DNA of 64,000 nt from Acetobacteraceae bacterium. GTDB taxonomy: Bacteria > Pseudomonadota > Alphaproteobacteria > Acetobacterales > Acetobacteraceae. The translations under genes and the position numbers were made by a program. The stretch is taken from the NCBI GenBank assembly GCA_004843345.1, contig CP039460.1, positions 1,447,001 through 1,511,000 on the forward strand, given 5' to 3'. Below are positions 1 through 7,234 of the stretch, in pieces. Under the pieces are notes generated by a model. It was not told the origin of the DNA and searched no databases. It worked only from the letters and a program-made list of their open reading frames with translations. Every line of letters starts with the position of its first letter. Position 1 is the first letter of the stretch.

Positions 1-129
1 CTTGCTATTTTTCACCATATCGCACTGTTAGCTTTATTGGCAGGCATACTAGGCTTCACCGCTTTTCTTCACAAAAAACTTGAAAAACGTTTGCGGATTT
101 TGGAAGAGAAAAATCCATCTGAGATTTAG
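1..129 (+). CDS. C-terminal end of a small membrane protein (cut by window edge)
   Basis: The first frame is open from base 1 and stops with TAG at 127-129, giving the last 42 residues of a protein whose start lies outside the window. It has a hydrophobic stretch (ALLALLAGILGFTAFL) followed by a basic, charged tail rich in Lys, Arg and Glu, as expected for a single-pass membrane protein with a cytoplasmic tail. The pattern is loosely like the heme-export helper CcmD, but too little is visible to name it. A strong intrinsic terminator follows, so it ends its transcription unit. Confidence 0.5.
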   Translation, partial: LAIFHHIALLALLAGILGFTAFLHKKLEKRLRILEEKNPSEI

Positions 130-157
130 GCTTTTCTAAAGATTTTTTTAAAGAGAG

Positions 158-200
158 AGATTCCTAAAGAAAATTTCTTTAGGAATCTTTTTTGTTTTTT
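158..200 (+). terminator. intrinsic terminator after the leading partial gene
   Basis: An inverted repeat (AGATTCCTAAAG / CTTTAGGAATCT, 158-188) forms a stem of about 12 bp with a very small loop and is followed directly by a T-rich run to base 200. It isolates the partial upstream gene from the RNA gene that follows. Confidence 0.85.
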
Positions 201-221
201 CATCTTATTTTTGTTTATAAT
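192..221 (+). promoter_or_regulatory. candidate sigma-70 promoter for the 6S-like RNA
   Basis: A perfect TATAAT at 216-221 lies 18 bases after TTGTTT at 192-197. Initiation would fall near 228-232. A second weaker -10 (TATTAT, 231-236) would start at about 243. Either is consistent with a stable RNA beginning near 230-243. The -35 overlaps the T-tract of the upstream terminator. Confidence 0.5.
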
Positions 222-239
222 AAGAGAAAATATTATTTA

Positions 240-386
240 ATTCTGAGAGGCGGCTCATTAGGAAGCCACACCTGAATTTTTCAAAACATTGTCATGATTG
301 CTTTTAGAGATGCAAAAAGCCCAGCTTTTTCCAGTATGGAAAGAAGCTATGGTGTTTATTGTTTTGCGCCATCTGAGGGAAGATCC
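240..386 (+). ncRNA. ssrS: probable 6S RNA
   Basis: No ORF fits this stretch, but its ends pair. Bases 243-252 (CTGAGAGGCG) pair with 367-377 (CGCCATCTGAG) with one mismatch and one bulge. Inside, 268-272 (ACACC) pair with 351-355 (GGTGT). A roughly 10-bp apical hairpin forms between 323-332 and 338-348, with a large open 5' side. A long rod with a closing stem, bubble and apical hairpin is the 6S plan. The 3' end (GCGCCATCTGAGGGAAGATCC region) resembles the E. coli 6S 3' end. 6S RNA binds RNA polymerase holoenzyme and modulates stationary-phase transcription. Exact ends are uncertain, and another structured RNA or leader of the next gene is possible. Confidence 0.5.
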
Positions 387-417
387 ATGAAAGCGATTTG
401 AAATTAAGGGGGAATTT

Positions 418-1149
418 ATGTCAGCAAGAATGTTACATCGTGATTTTTTGGAGCCTGGAGAACGTAAGGCGTTATATTTACTCCAGCAAAAAAATCTGCC
501 TTTGGAAAGAATGGCGCATCAAGACGCACGTCGGCTTTTATCAACTATTTTACAGGGATTTTTAGAAGAAGGTGAAAAAGCACGTTTATTTCGGCGTTAT
601 CTAGCAGGCGCTTTTATTTTTGAGTTTATTCGTAAAAATGGCCGTTATTATAACCGCAAAAACTTTGAAAAATGCTGGAAATTTTTAATTGTTGATAAAA
701 CAGATGACCATTCCGCACTTGATCCTATTTTTGGTTTAGAAGGCGAGAAAGAGGAAGACGCTATTTTACAAACAGCAGCCCGTTACTGGTATCATTTTCG
801 CTGGCATGCTTGGCAGCCACAAGGAATGGTTGCCCGAACGGTTATGCAGCGTGAGAAGCGTGAAAAATCACAAATTGTAGATTTTCCCAAAGAGATCCAG
901 TTAGCACTCATGCAGACAGGTCGAAAATTTAAAGAAGGGGAAGTTGTCCGATTAAAGGATGAGGAGGGGAATATCGTTGAGGTGATTCCAGTTCCTGTTT
1001 CAGAAAATGTTTCTAAAAAAGTAGAAGTTGCTTCTTTGCCGGCTGCCGAAGGTGTGAATAAAAATTTACTTTCTCCGCCTGAGAAAAAAGAGTTTTTGCA
1101 TATAAAAGTTAAAGAAAAAGTCAAAATGTTTAAAAAAGATGAAGAATAG
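418..1149 (+). CDS. hypothetical protein, basic C-terminal tail
   Basis: A 243-residue protein with a strong Shine-Dalgarno (AAGGGGG) 5-6 bases before ATG. I do not recognise a family. There is no signal peptide or membrane segment, so it should be cytoplasmic. The first about 150 residues are charged and rich in Arg, Tyr, Trp and Phe, with a cluster at about 120-140 (ARYWYHFRWHAW) that could bind nucleic acid or a partner. Residues about 170-190 read like a short beta-rich segment (GEVVRLKDEEGNIVEV). The last 50 residues are Lys/Glu-rich and probably disordered. It follows the 6S-like RNA by about 30 bases. Confidence 0.75.
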   Translation: MSARMLHRDFLEPGERKALYLLQQKNLPLERMAHQDARRLLSTILQGFLEEGEKARLFRRYLAGAFIFEFIRKNGRYYNRKNFEKCWKFLIVDKTDDHSALDPIFGLEGEKEEDAILQTAARYWYHFRWHAWQPQGMVARTVMQREKREKSQIVDFPKEIQLALMQTGRKFKEGEVVRLKDEEGNIVEVIPVPVSENVSKKVEVASLPAAEGVNKNLLSPPEKKEFLHIKVKEKVKMFKKDEE

Positions 1150-1286
1150 AGAATCTGTACAAGCTTCATTCTTTGCAAGATTTTTGAATGTCAGATAGGG
1201 TATGAAGAAGTTTTAAAGTTGGGATATGGGGCATTGGGCTTTCCCTTTCTCTTTAGGCTATTCCGGTAAGAATTGATGGAGATTCT

Positions 1287-2036
1287 ATGAAAAAATTACT
1301 CGCAACAACGGCACTTTTGACAGGGCTTTTTGGACTTGTCGGCGTAAATTCCACCTTTGCCAGTGCTTCTACAACAGATACAGCCCCAGTAGCTCAGGAT
1401 AAAATTAATCTTGAACAGGCGCAGGCCAAAACAGACGCAGATAAGGCGCTTGGAGATGCACAAGCTCAAGTCAATGAGGATCAGGCAAAGGTCGCTTCTG
1501 ATGCTGATTCTTTGAAAGCTGAGGAGCAAAAAGATTTAACCGATGCAAAGGCAAGTGGTGAAAACCTTGGTGCTTTGGAAGCACAGGAAGCAAAGCAGGT
1601 CGGTGCTGTTGATAGTAAGAAAAAGAAGTCCGTTTCTTTGATGGATCAGGAATTGGCCAAGCAGGCAACGGCTGAGGCTCAGAAAAATGCGCAGGCTGCT
1701 GCCGATAAAGGTGAAGATGCTTCTAAAAAAGCGCAAGACCTTGGCGGTAAAGCTGATCCTGCTGCTCTTTATTGCTCAAAAGTTGGTGGGCATGCCCATA
1801 ATGGCAAAGGGATCACAGGGAAAGAAACCGAATATTGCTATTTGCCAAATAACACCCGTGTAAAAGCTGAGGATGCTTATCAGAAAGCTTTAAAGGGTAA
1901 AGGCAGCATTGCGCCAGCAAAATTAAAAAAACACATGACAAAAGATCAGAAGCATAATTTGACCGCTGAAAATCAAGTTTTAAAACAAGAAGCGGATGAA
2001 AAAACAAGTTATGCAGAGCGTCAAGTTTCAAACTGA
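1287..2036 (+). CDS. exported Ala/Lys/Gln-rich protein with C-terminal DUF333-like module
   Basis: A 249-residue protein with a classic signal peptide (MKKLLATTALLTGLFGLVG, cleavage near residue 27 after ATFA/SAS-type residues), so it is exported to the periplasm. Residues about 35-150 are heptad-like and rich in Ala, Gln, Lys, Asp and Glu, probably a long helix or coiled coil. Residues about 155-200 hold a DUF333-like module: DPAALYC, then a Gly/His stretch, then EYCYLPNNTRVKAEDAY, with two cysteines that could form a disulfide. The start has GGAGA before ATG. The next gene carries the same module on a lipoprotein, so the two are probably functionally related. A terminator follows. Function unknown. 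Confidence 0.8.
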   Translation: MKKLLATTALLTGLFGLVGVNSTFASASTTDTAPVAQDKINLEQAQAKTDADKALGDAQAQVNEDQAKVASDADSLKAEEQKDLTDAKASGENLGALEAQEAKQVGAVDSKKKKSVSLMDQELAKQATAEAQKNAQAAADKGEDASKKAQDLGGKADPAALYCSKVGGHAHNGKGITGKETEYCYLPNNTRVKAEDAYQKALKGKGSIAPAKLKKHMTKDQKHNLTAENQVLKQEADEKTSYAERQVSN

Positions 2037-2050
2037 CGTTGAAATAAATG

Positions 2051-2083
2051 ATGCCCTTTCTTTTTGGGAAGGGCATTTTTTTT
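2051..2083 (+). terminator. intrinsic terminator
   Basis: ATGCCCTT (2051-2058) pairs with AAGGGCAT (2069-2076), followed by an eight-base T run. It sits between the two DUF333-type genes, 12 bases before the second start codon, so the second gene is probably expressed by read-through or from its own promoter. Confidence 0.85.
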
Positions 2084-2094
2084 AGAGGGTAAGC

Positions 2095-2361
2095 ATGCAA
2101 AAAACGGCTCGTTTTAAAATATCCTTGGCGCTTCTGGCTTGTGGGATTTTGGTTGCTTGCGCAAGCTCTCAAGAAGAGAAAAAAGGAAAGCAGATTGGTA
2201 TGCCTAATCCAGCCTCTGCTTATTGTATTTCTCAAAAAGGAAAACTTGTTTTGCGTCAAGATGCGCAGGGGAACGAAGTCGGGTATTGCACGCTAAAAAA
2301 TGGGCAAGTTGTTGAGGAATGGGATTTTTTTAGGCAGTCACAAAAAGAACTTGCCCATTAG
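2095..2361 (+). CDS. DUF333-family small lipoprotein
   Basis: An 88-residue lipoprotein. The signal peptide ends in the lipobox LVAC, with Cys21 the expected lipidated residue, followed by a short linker. Residues 34-80 match the DUF333 pattern seen in small proteobacterial lipoproteins: MPNPASAYC, a Gly/Lys segment, GYCTLKNGQVVEEWDFFR. The two cysteines of the module match those in the preceding gene. AGAGGGT before the ATG serves as Shine-Dalgarno. It is likely anchored in the inner or outer membrane facing the periplasm; the residue after Cys is Ala, not Asp, which favours outer-membrane sorting. Molecular function of the family is not established. Confidence 0.85.
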   Translation: MQKTARFKISLALLACGILVACASSQEEKKGKQIGMPNPASAYCISQKGKLVLRQDAQGNEVGYCTLKNGQVVEEWDFFRQSQKELAH

Positions 2362-2388
2362 ATTAAAATCCCATTCGCTCTTTAATCT
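2360..2388. terminator. weak bidirectional hairpin between convergent genes
   Basis: AGATTAAA (2360-2367) pairs with TTTAATCT (2381-2388). The stem is AT-only apart from two pairs and the loop is 13 bases, so termination would be weak. It lies exactly between convergent genes. Confidence 0.3.
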
Positions 2389-2598
2389 TTATTGTGCGTC
2401 TTGGGCTGCTTCTTCGTTACAGCAAGGACAGTGGCAATCTTTTTTACAATGGTGATGTTTCTTGCCACAATCTTTGCAGCAATCTTTGTGCGCACAGCAG
2501 GGTGTCTGAGACATTGTTGTCGCCGCAAAAGTCGTTCCAAAAGTAAAAGGTGCTACTAAAAAGGCGGCCATAGCCGTTTTTAAAATAATTTTTTTCAT
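2389..2598 (-). CDS. small exported Cys/His-rich protein, probable metal binder
   Basis: A 69-residue protein when started at the internal ATG at 2598, which has AAAGGA upstream; the longer frame to 2646 adds 16 residues that would bury the signal peptide. Residues 1-25 are a signal peptide ending TFA/AT. The mature peptide holds ten cysteines and five histidines in about 30 residues, in CC, CxxC, HHHC and CHCPCC arrangements, and ends in an acidic tail. This density suggests binding of copper, zinc or another soft metal in the periplasm, like a metallothionein or metal-storage peptide, or a disulfide-rich peptide. No close family is recognised; function is inferred from composition only. Confidence 0.7.
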   Translation of the reverse strand: MKKIILKTAMAAFLVAPFTFGTTFAATTMSQTPCCAHKDCCKDCGKKHHHCKKDCHCPCCNEEAAQDAQ

Positions 2599-2808
2599 CC
2601 TCAAATCCTTTCTTAAAAAGAGGTTAAGATGACTATAAAGGTTCAAGTAACTATAGGGTCAAGCAGCGCTATAAATTTTTCTTTTGGCCTAAGATGAAAA
2701 CGCTTGTTCTTAAAATTAAAAACATGATTTAGTGGAAAAAAGGCATTTTTGTTTTAAAATAAAATACGACTTTCAAGCATATAATTATTTTTCTAGGAGT
2801 ATTCATAA

Positions 2809-4008
2809 GTGCGTTTCCCTTTAAATTTCTCTTCCTCTAAATCTCCAGAAAAGGGTGAAGGTACGTTTCATAAGCTTCTTTCTGATACGTCTAAAGAGGA
2901 CAAGAATTTCCTAAAGAAAATTCATTCTAAATCTCTTTTAGTGGGAGCAGGGACAGGATTGGGGCTTTTCCGCTATACGCAGGAAGCGGCGATTAAAGCG
3001 GGTGTAAGTACACAAGCTTGGATTTGGCTTAAGCTTGTTGATTTTTTCTCGCCTATTGTCAAACGTAATATTTGGACCGTTGTTCGGGGGAGCAAGCATT
3101 TGCAAGGGGGCGGTTTTTGGCATTGGCACAGGCCAAAAGTCAATTTTCACCAAGTTATTTTTAACAATACAAAGATTTTTATTACGACGCCAAAAGAGGG
3201 GGCAGAAACGCCTATCCATATTCTTTACCTTCACGGCGGTGATTTTGTGATGGATGTCATGCCATATTATGGCTGGATGCTTTCAGATTTGGCTGAAAAG
3301 ATGAGCTGTACTGTGCATATGCCTTTTTTACCGTTAGCGCCAAAACATACTTGGCGTGAAACGATGGATTTGATCATTAAAGGGTATGAGCATTTGGTAG
3401 AACAGCACGGTGCAGAAAATGTCGTCGTGATGGGAGATTCTGCTGGAGGCTGGCTTTCTGTGACCTTGGCGCGGGAAATTGCACGTCTAAAACTTGAAAA
3501 ACCAAGATGTCTTGTTCTCTATTCGCCATTTTTGGATCTTTCTTGCACAGGGGAAGGACAAGATCAGTTAGCAAAAGTTGATCCGATTTTGGATATTCCT
3601 TTCTTGCGTAAAGGAGGGCAAATGTGGATTGGTGATTTGAATCCTAAAGATCCTGAAATTAATCCCATTATGGCAAAGGATTTGGATGGGTTGCCGCCAA
3701 CAATTATCTTTTCAGGTACGCGCGATATTTTGAACTCGGATGCAAGACGTTTAAAAGAGAAAGAACCTTGGATGGTTTTGGAGCAATATTACGGTATGCC
3801 ACATATTTTTGTTGTTGGTAAATATATTCCAGAAGCCCATCAAGCGCTGAAGCAGACAGCGGATTTTATCCGTAATCCACATCGTGCGTCAACAAAAGAA
3901 GAAATGGAAACACTTCGTGAAAATAGCAGGGGAGAAAGCTGGCGCTTAAAAATCGCAGAGGCTGACCCAACAAAAAATGAATATAAGATGTTGTCAGCAA
4001 AGGCATGA
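2809..4008 (+). CDS. alpha/beta hydrolase, HSL-type esterase/lipase
   Basis: A 399-residue hydrolase of the hormone-sensitive-lipase type. The oxyanion-hole motif HGG is at residues 142-144. The nucleophile elbow GDSAG puts Ser211 as nucleophile. Asp306 (GTRD) and His332 (GMPH) are the likely acid and base. The order and spacing fit carboxylesterases acting on short acyl esters. The start is GTG with TAGGAGT about 10 bases upstream; the next in-frame start would lose much of the N-terminus. No signal peptide is apparent, and residues 40-90 are moderately hydrophobic, possibly membrane-associated. The last 50 residues after the catalytic domain are charged and unassigned. Substrate unknown. 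Confidence 0.85.
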   Translation: MRFPLNFSSSKSPEKGEGTFHKLLSDTSKEDKNFLKKIHSKSLLVGAGTGLGLFRYTQEAAIKAGVSTQAWIWLKLVDFFSPIVKRNIWTVVRGSKHLQGGGFWHWHRPKVNFHQVIFNNTKIFITTPKEGAETPIHILYLHGGDFVMDVMPYYGWMLSDLAEKMSCTVHMPFLPLAPKHTWRETMDLIIKGYEHLVEQHGAENVVVMGDSAGGWLSVTLAREIARLKLEKPRCLVLYSPFLDLSCTGEGQDQLAKVDPILDIPFLRKGGQMWIGDLNPKDPEINPIMAKDLDGLPPTIIFSGTRDILNSDARRLKEKEPWMVLEQYYGMPHIFVVGKYIPEAHQALKQTADFIRNPHRASTKEEMETLRENSRGESWRLKIAEADPTKNEYKMLSAKA

Positions 4009-4073
4009 TTGTTATTTTTTGTTAAGATTAGATTTAGTCTTGCCAAAATATAAGCAATTTTTTGGAGGATATT

Positions 4074-4700
4074 TTGAAATTTGAGAAAGAGTTACAACCG
4101 TTAGAAGAAAGACTTTTACAGAAAGATGTCTCTCATCCTCCCTGTTTAAAGGCTTCTTCTCATTCTTCTTGTCGTTTTTTTCCATTTTTTTGGGGGATGA
4201 CTGTCGGCTGGATTCTTTCTCTTTGTTTGTTCAAATTTTTTTCAAAGAAATTGGAAGAATCAGGACTGACTTTTTTTGAATGGGTGATGCAGCAGGTTTT
4301 TCGCACAGAAAAGCAGAAAAAAAGAGAAGTTGATATGTCCTCTTTTTCTGATTCTGAAGAGGTACTTCAAGAGCCTGTTGCAATTACGACGTTAGAAATT
4401 CAGTCTGAAGAAATTATAAAAGAGAATCTCGCACCTCTCTCTTCCTCTTCTGAGGGGACTGCGTTAAGGAAAGTTTCCAATCCTGAAACAAAAAGAAAGA
4501 AGATAGCCGCCAGGAAGGCTAAATCTTCTTCTAAGGCAGCAGCTGCAGCACAAAAAGCCGAAAAAATTTCGGAAGAGGCAGAGGTTACTGCACCTAAACT
4601 TGAGAAAAAAACAGGGAAAAAAGTCGTCAAATCTGCTAAAAAGAAGAGGACGGCTTCTAAAGCAAAGAAAACGACTAAAAAATCTGAGGATAAATCTTAA
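4074..4700 (+). CDS. single-pass membrane protein with histone-H1-like Lys/Ala tail
   Basis: A 208-residue protein. The longest frame starts at TTG 4062, but the Shine-Dalgarno GGAGG (4064-4068) lies inside it, so I place the start at TTG 4074, five bases after that site. Residues 35-56 form one membrane helix. Residues 80-135 are acidic and Ser/Glu-rich. The last 75 residues are Lys/Ala/Ser-rich low complexity (repeated KAKK, AARKAK, KKSEDK), like histone H1 or phasin PhaF tails that bind DNA. The stop is two bases before the next gene, so they share an operon. Family not recognised; a membrane-tethered nucleic-acid binder is inference. Confidence 0.7.
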   Translation: MKFEKELQPLEERLLQKDVSHPPCLKASSHSSCRFFPFFWGMTVGWILSLCLFKFFSKKLEESGLTFFEWVMQQVFRTEKQKKREVDMSSFSDSEEVLQEPVAITTLEIQSEEIIKENLAPLSSSSEGTALRKVSNPETKRKKIAARKAKSSSKAAAAAQKAEKISEEAEVTAPKLEKKTGKKVVKSAKKKRTASKAKKTTKKSEDKS

Positions 4701-4702
4701 TT

Positions 4703-5974
4703 ATGACAGATAAAATTAAAAAACATGCTGGAGGAAATTATCATCCAGACACAGAGATGATGAATTTTGCCTATGATCCAGCACGGGTTCAGGCAGCGAT
4801 TAAGCCACCTATTTTTTTGACTTCAACTTTTCTCTTTCCAACAGCAGAAGCAGGAAAAGATTTCTTTGACTATATGTCAGGTCGTAAAAAATTGCCTGAA
4901 GGTGAGGAAGCAGGGTATATTTATTCCCGCTTTGATAACCCTAACAGCCATATTACAGCCGCCCGTTTAGCCACTTATGAAGGGGCAGAAGCAGGTGTGC
5001 TTTTCTCATCGGGTATGGGGGCGATTTTTACATCTCTTCTCGCTTTCGTTCAGCCTGGAGAAGTTATTCTTCATTCACAGCCTCTTTATGGCGGAACAGA
5101 AACTCTTATCTTGAAAACAATGGCTGGCCTTGGGATGAAGTCCGTCGGCTTTTCAGATGGGATTCATGAAGAGGCCCTTCTAAAATCTGCTGAAACAGCG
5201 ATGCAGAAGGGAAATGTTGGGGTGATTTATGTTGAATCTCCAGCAAATCCAACCAATGTAATGATGGATTTGGGACTTCTTCGTAAGATTGCAGACAAAA
5301 TTGCTGAGAAGCAAGATAAACGCCCTTTGATCATTGTTGATAATACAATGCTCGGCCCTGTCTTTCAAAAGCCTTTGCAGCACGGTGCTGATCTGTCCGT
5401 TTATTCTTTGACAAAATATGTCGGTGGTCATTCTGATTTGATTGCGGGTGGCGCTGTCGGATCTAAAGAGCTGATTAAAAAGGTAATGGGTTTGCGCAAT
5501 GCAATTGGCACAAATCTTGATCCGCATACAAGCTGGATGATTATGCGTTCTTTAGAGACGCTAGGCTTGAGAATGGAGAAAGCAGCTTATAATGCAGAGA
5601 AAGTTGTTGAACTCCTTTCAAAACAGCCACAAGTCAAAGCTATTCACTTTCCAGGAGCTTTTCCAAAAGGTTCTAAGGAAGAGGCTGTTTACAAAAAACA
5701 ATGCACAGGCGCAGGTTCTACCTTTGCCTTCGATATTGAGGGTGGGGAAGCCGAGGCTTTTGCTTTCCTTAACCGTTTGAGACTCTTTAAAGTGGCTGTT
5801 TCTTTAGGGGGAACGGAATCTCTCATTTGCCATCCTGCTTCAACGACACATTCCGGTGTTGCTAAAGAGGTTCGGGATCGTATTGGTGTGAAAGAGTCAA
5901 CCATTCGTGTTTCTGTTGGGATTGAAGACGCCGCTGATTTGGTTGCCGATTTTGAACAGGCATTCAAAGCGTAA
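4703..5974 (+). CDS. trans-sulfuration PLP enzyme (cystathionine gamma-synthase / methionine gamma-lyase family)
   Basis: A 423-residue PLP enzyme of the Cys/Met metabolism family. Lys238 in [11 protein letters not shown] is the Schiff-base lysine, Asp213 in the VDNT motif contacts the pyridine nitrogen, and Tyr74-Arg76 (YSR) is the phosphate-binding pair from the neighbouring subunit. SSGM (102-105) is the phosphate loop. The extended N-terminus and the insert near residues 55-72 match a subgroup usually annotated only as cystathionine gamma-synthase family, so synthase, sulfhydrylase and lyase activities are all possible. It is translated two bases after the membrane protein upstream and ends at a strong terminator. 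Start ATG is unambiguous. Confidence 0.85.
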   Translation: MTDKIKKHAGGNYHPDTEMMNFAYDPARVQAAIKPPIFLTSTFLFPTAEAGKDFFDYMSGRKKLPEGEEAGYIYSRFDNPNSHITAARLATYEGAEAGVLFSSGMGAIFTSLLAFVQPGEVILHSQPLYGGTETLILKTMAGLGMKSVGFSDGIHEEALLKSAETAMQKGNVGVIYVESPANPTNVMMDLGLLRKIADKIAEKQDKRPLIIVDNTMLGPVFQKPLQHGADLSVYSLTKYVGGHSDLIAGGAVGSKELIKKVMGLRNAIGTNLDPHTSWMIMRSLETLGLRMEKAAYNAEKVVELLSKQPQVKAIHFPGAFPKGSKEEAVYKKQCTGAGSTFAFDIEGGEAEAFAFLNRLRLFKVAVSLGGTESLICHPASTTHSGVAKEVRDRIGVKESTIRVSVGIEDAADLVADFEQAFKA

Positions 5975-6005
5975 TCTTTTCTTTACAGAGAGTTTATGAT
6001 TTCAT

Positions 6006-6043
6006 AAAAAAGCCCAATTTGCTCTATGCAGACTGGGCTTTTT
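6006..6043. terminator. bidirectional intrinsic terminator
   Basis: AAAAAGCCCA (6006-6015) pairs with TGGGCTTTTT (6034-6043). A/T tracts on both sides let it serve the PLP-enzyme gene on the plus strand and the small gene ending at 6063 on the minus strand. Confidence 0.85.
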
Positions 6044-6062
6044 ATATGAGAAAGAGATTTAA

Positions 6063-6347
6063 TCAATCCACTTTTCGGAAAAAAATGATAGTTGTTTCGC
6101 CTTCTTCTGTTTTTCCAAAACCTTTGACATTTAGGCCTGTGCATTCATCGCCTAGAAATTGGGGAAGTTCATTTCCATGAATGAGGGGGCAGTTTGGAAT
6201 GGTAGGATGAGCTTCATCTGCCGGAAATGTTTTTGCAATTTTTTCATATGCAATTTCTGTTGGCTCATCTGATTCTAAAGCTTGTTTTAAGAGTGCTTTG
6301 ACTTCATTTTTCTGAGCTTCCGAATATTCATAATTTTCTTTTGACAT
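6063..6347 (-). CDS. small hypothetical protein
   Basis: A 94-residue soluble protein starting at the internal ATG at 6347, chosen because AAAGGAAAG lies about 6 bases upstream; the longer frame to 6386 has no such site. The N-terminal half is helical and acidic. The middle reads PTIPNCPLIHGNELPQFLG, and the end forms a beta-like segment with TTIIFFRKVD. One cysteine pair (about residues 53 and 69). No family is recognised, and it stands alone between a terminator and a divergent acetyltransferase gene. Confidence 0.65.
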   Translation of the reverse strand: MSKENYEYSEAQKNEVKALLKQALESDEPTEIAYEKIAKTFPADEAHPTIPNCPLIHGNELPQFLGDECTGLNVKGFGKTEEGETTIIFFRKVD

Positions 6348-6487
6348 ATGGCTTTCCTTTTTCATGTAGGCGAAAGTTAGCCTCATGATAGCATAAATTC
6401 TCTCTTTTAGGGCGAGATTTCTCGAATTTTAGAGAGGCTCTGTGTATTCTGTATTTTTATGGGATAAAATTTTGGATAGGAAAGATC

Positions 6488-7234
6488 ATGTTGATTGCAG
6501 ACAAAAATAATTCTGTTGAATGGAATGACGTCCGCCGTCCTGAAAAAGAAGTTCTAGAGGGGCGCTATGTTTCTTTAGAACCTCTTGCACTTTCCCATGC
6601 TGGGGATCTTTATGAGGTGTTCTCTCAACGCAAAAAAGAAGAAAGATATTTATATCTTCCAGCGTTTCCACCAGCTTCAGAAGAAGATGTAAGAGGTTTT
6701 ATTCAAGAGTTTTTAGCCAATGATGCGTTCCTTTTTTTTGCAGTAGTGAATAAAGCGACAAAAAAAGCTGAGGGACATTTCGCTTTGATGCGCATAGATG
6801 AAAAAAACGGTGTTGCAGAAATCGGCTGGGTGCTTTGGGGGGCTTCTTTGGCGCGGACACGTCGTGCGACAGAGGCTGTCTTTTTGGCAGCTGATTATAT
6901 TTTTTCTTTAGGCTATCGGCGTTTAGAATGGAAGTGCGATAATTTAAACGAAGCATCGAAGCGAGCAGCTCAGCGTTTTGGTTTCCAGTTTGAAGGTATT
7001 TTCCGTCAACATTTGGTCGTAAAAGGAAAAAATAGGGACACAGCCTGGTTTTCAATTTTAGATAAAGATTGGCCAGCTTTAAGAGAAGAATATGAACGCT
7101 GGCTTTCTCCTAGAAACTTTGATTTAGAGGGAGCCGCAGAAAAGCCGTTTAATGTTTTAATGGCGTATCTATGCGGTTTTTCTTATCTCATTTTCTGCCA
7201 GCGTAAGGCCAGCTTTTTTTGCGAGCGTTTCTAA
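6488..7234 (+). CDS. GNAT acetyltransferase (RimJ/RimL-like)
   Basis: A 248-residue member of the GNAT fold. Residues 20-190 carry the domain: VSLEPLALSHAGDLYEV at strand 1, IGWVLWG before the acetyl-CoA loop at about 118-132 (ARTRRATEAVFL), and GYRRLEWKCDNLNEASKRAAQRFGF at motif B. This subgroup acetylates protein N-termini or small amines; substrate unknown. AGGAAA precedes the ATG. Relatives usually end shortly after the NFD segment (about residue 213). Here about 30 further residues run antisense through the end of the neighbouring acyltransferase gene (66-bp overlap), as if an ancestral stop codon was lost. Confidence 0.8.
   Translation: MLIADKNNSVEWNDVRRPEKEVLEGRYVSLEPLALSHAGDLYEVFSQRKKEERYLYLPAFPPASEEDVRGFIQEFLANDAFLFFAVVNKATKKAEGHFALMRIDEKNGVAEIGWVLWGASLARTRRATEAVFLAADYIFSLGYRRLEWKCDNLNEASKRAAQRFGFQFEGIFRQHLVVKGKNRDTAWFSILDKDWPALREEYERWLSPRNFDLEGAAEKPFNVLMAYLCGFSYLIFCQRKASFFCERF

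Noticed and set aside
3840-4046. Short minus-strand frames opposite the esterase gene
   Set aside because: Low-information shadows of the conserved plus-strand gene.
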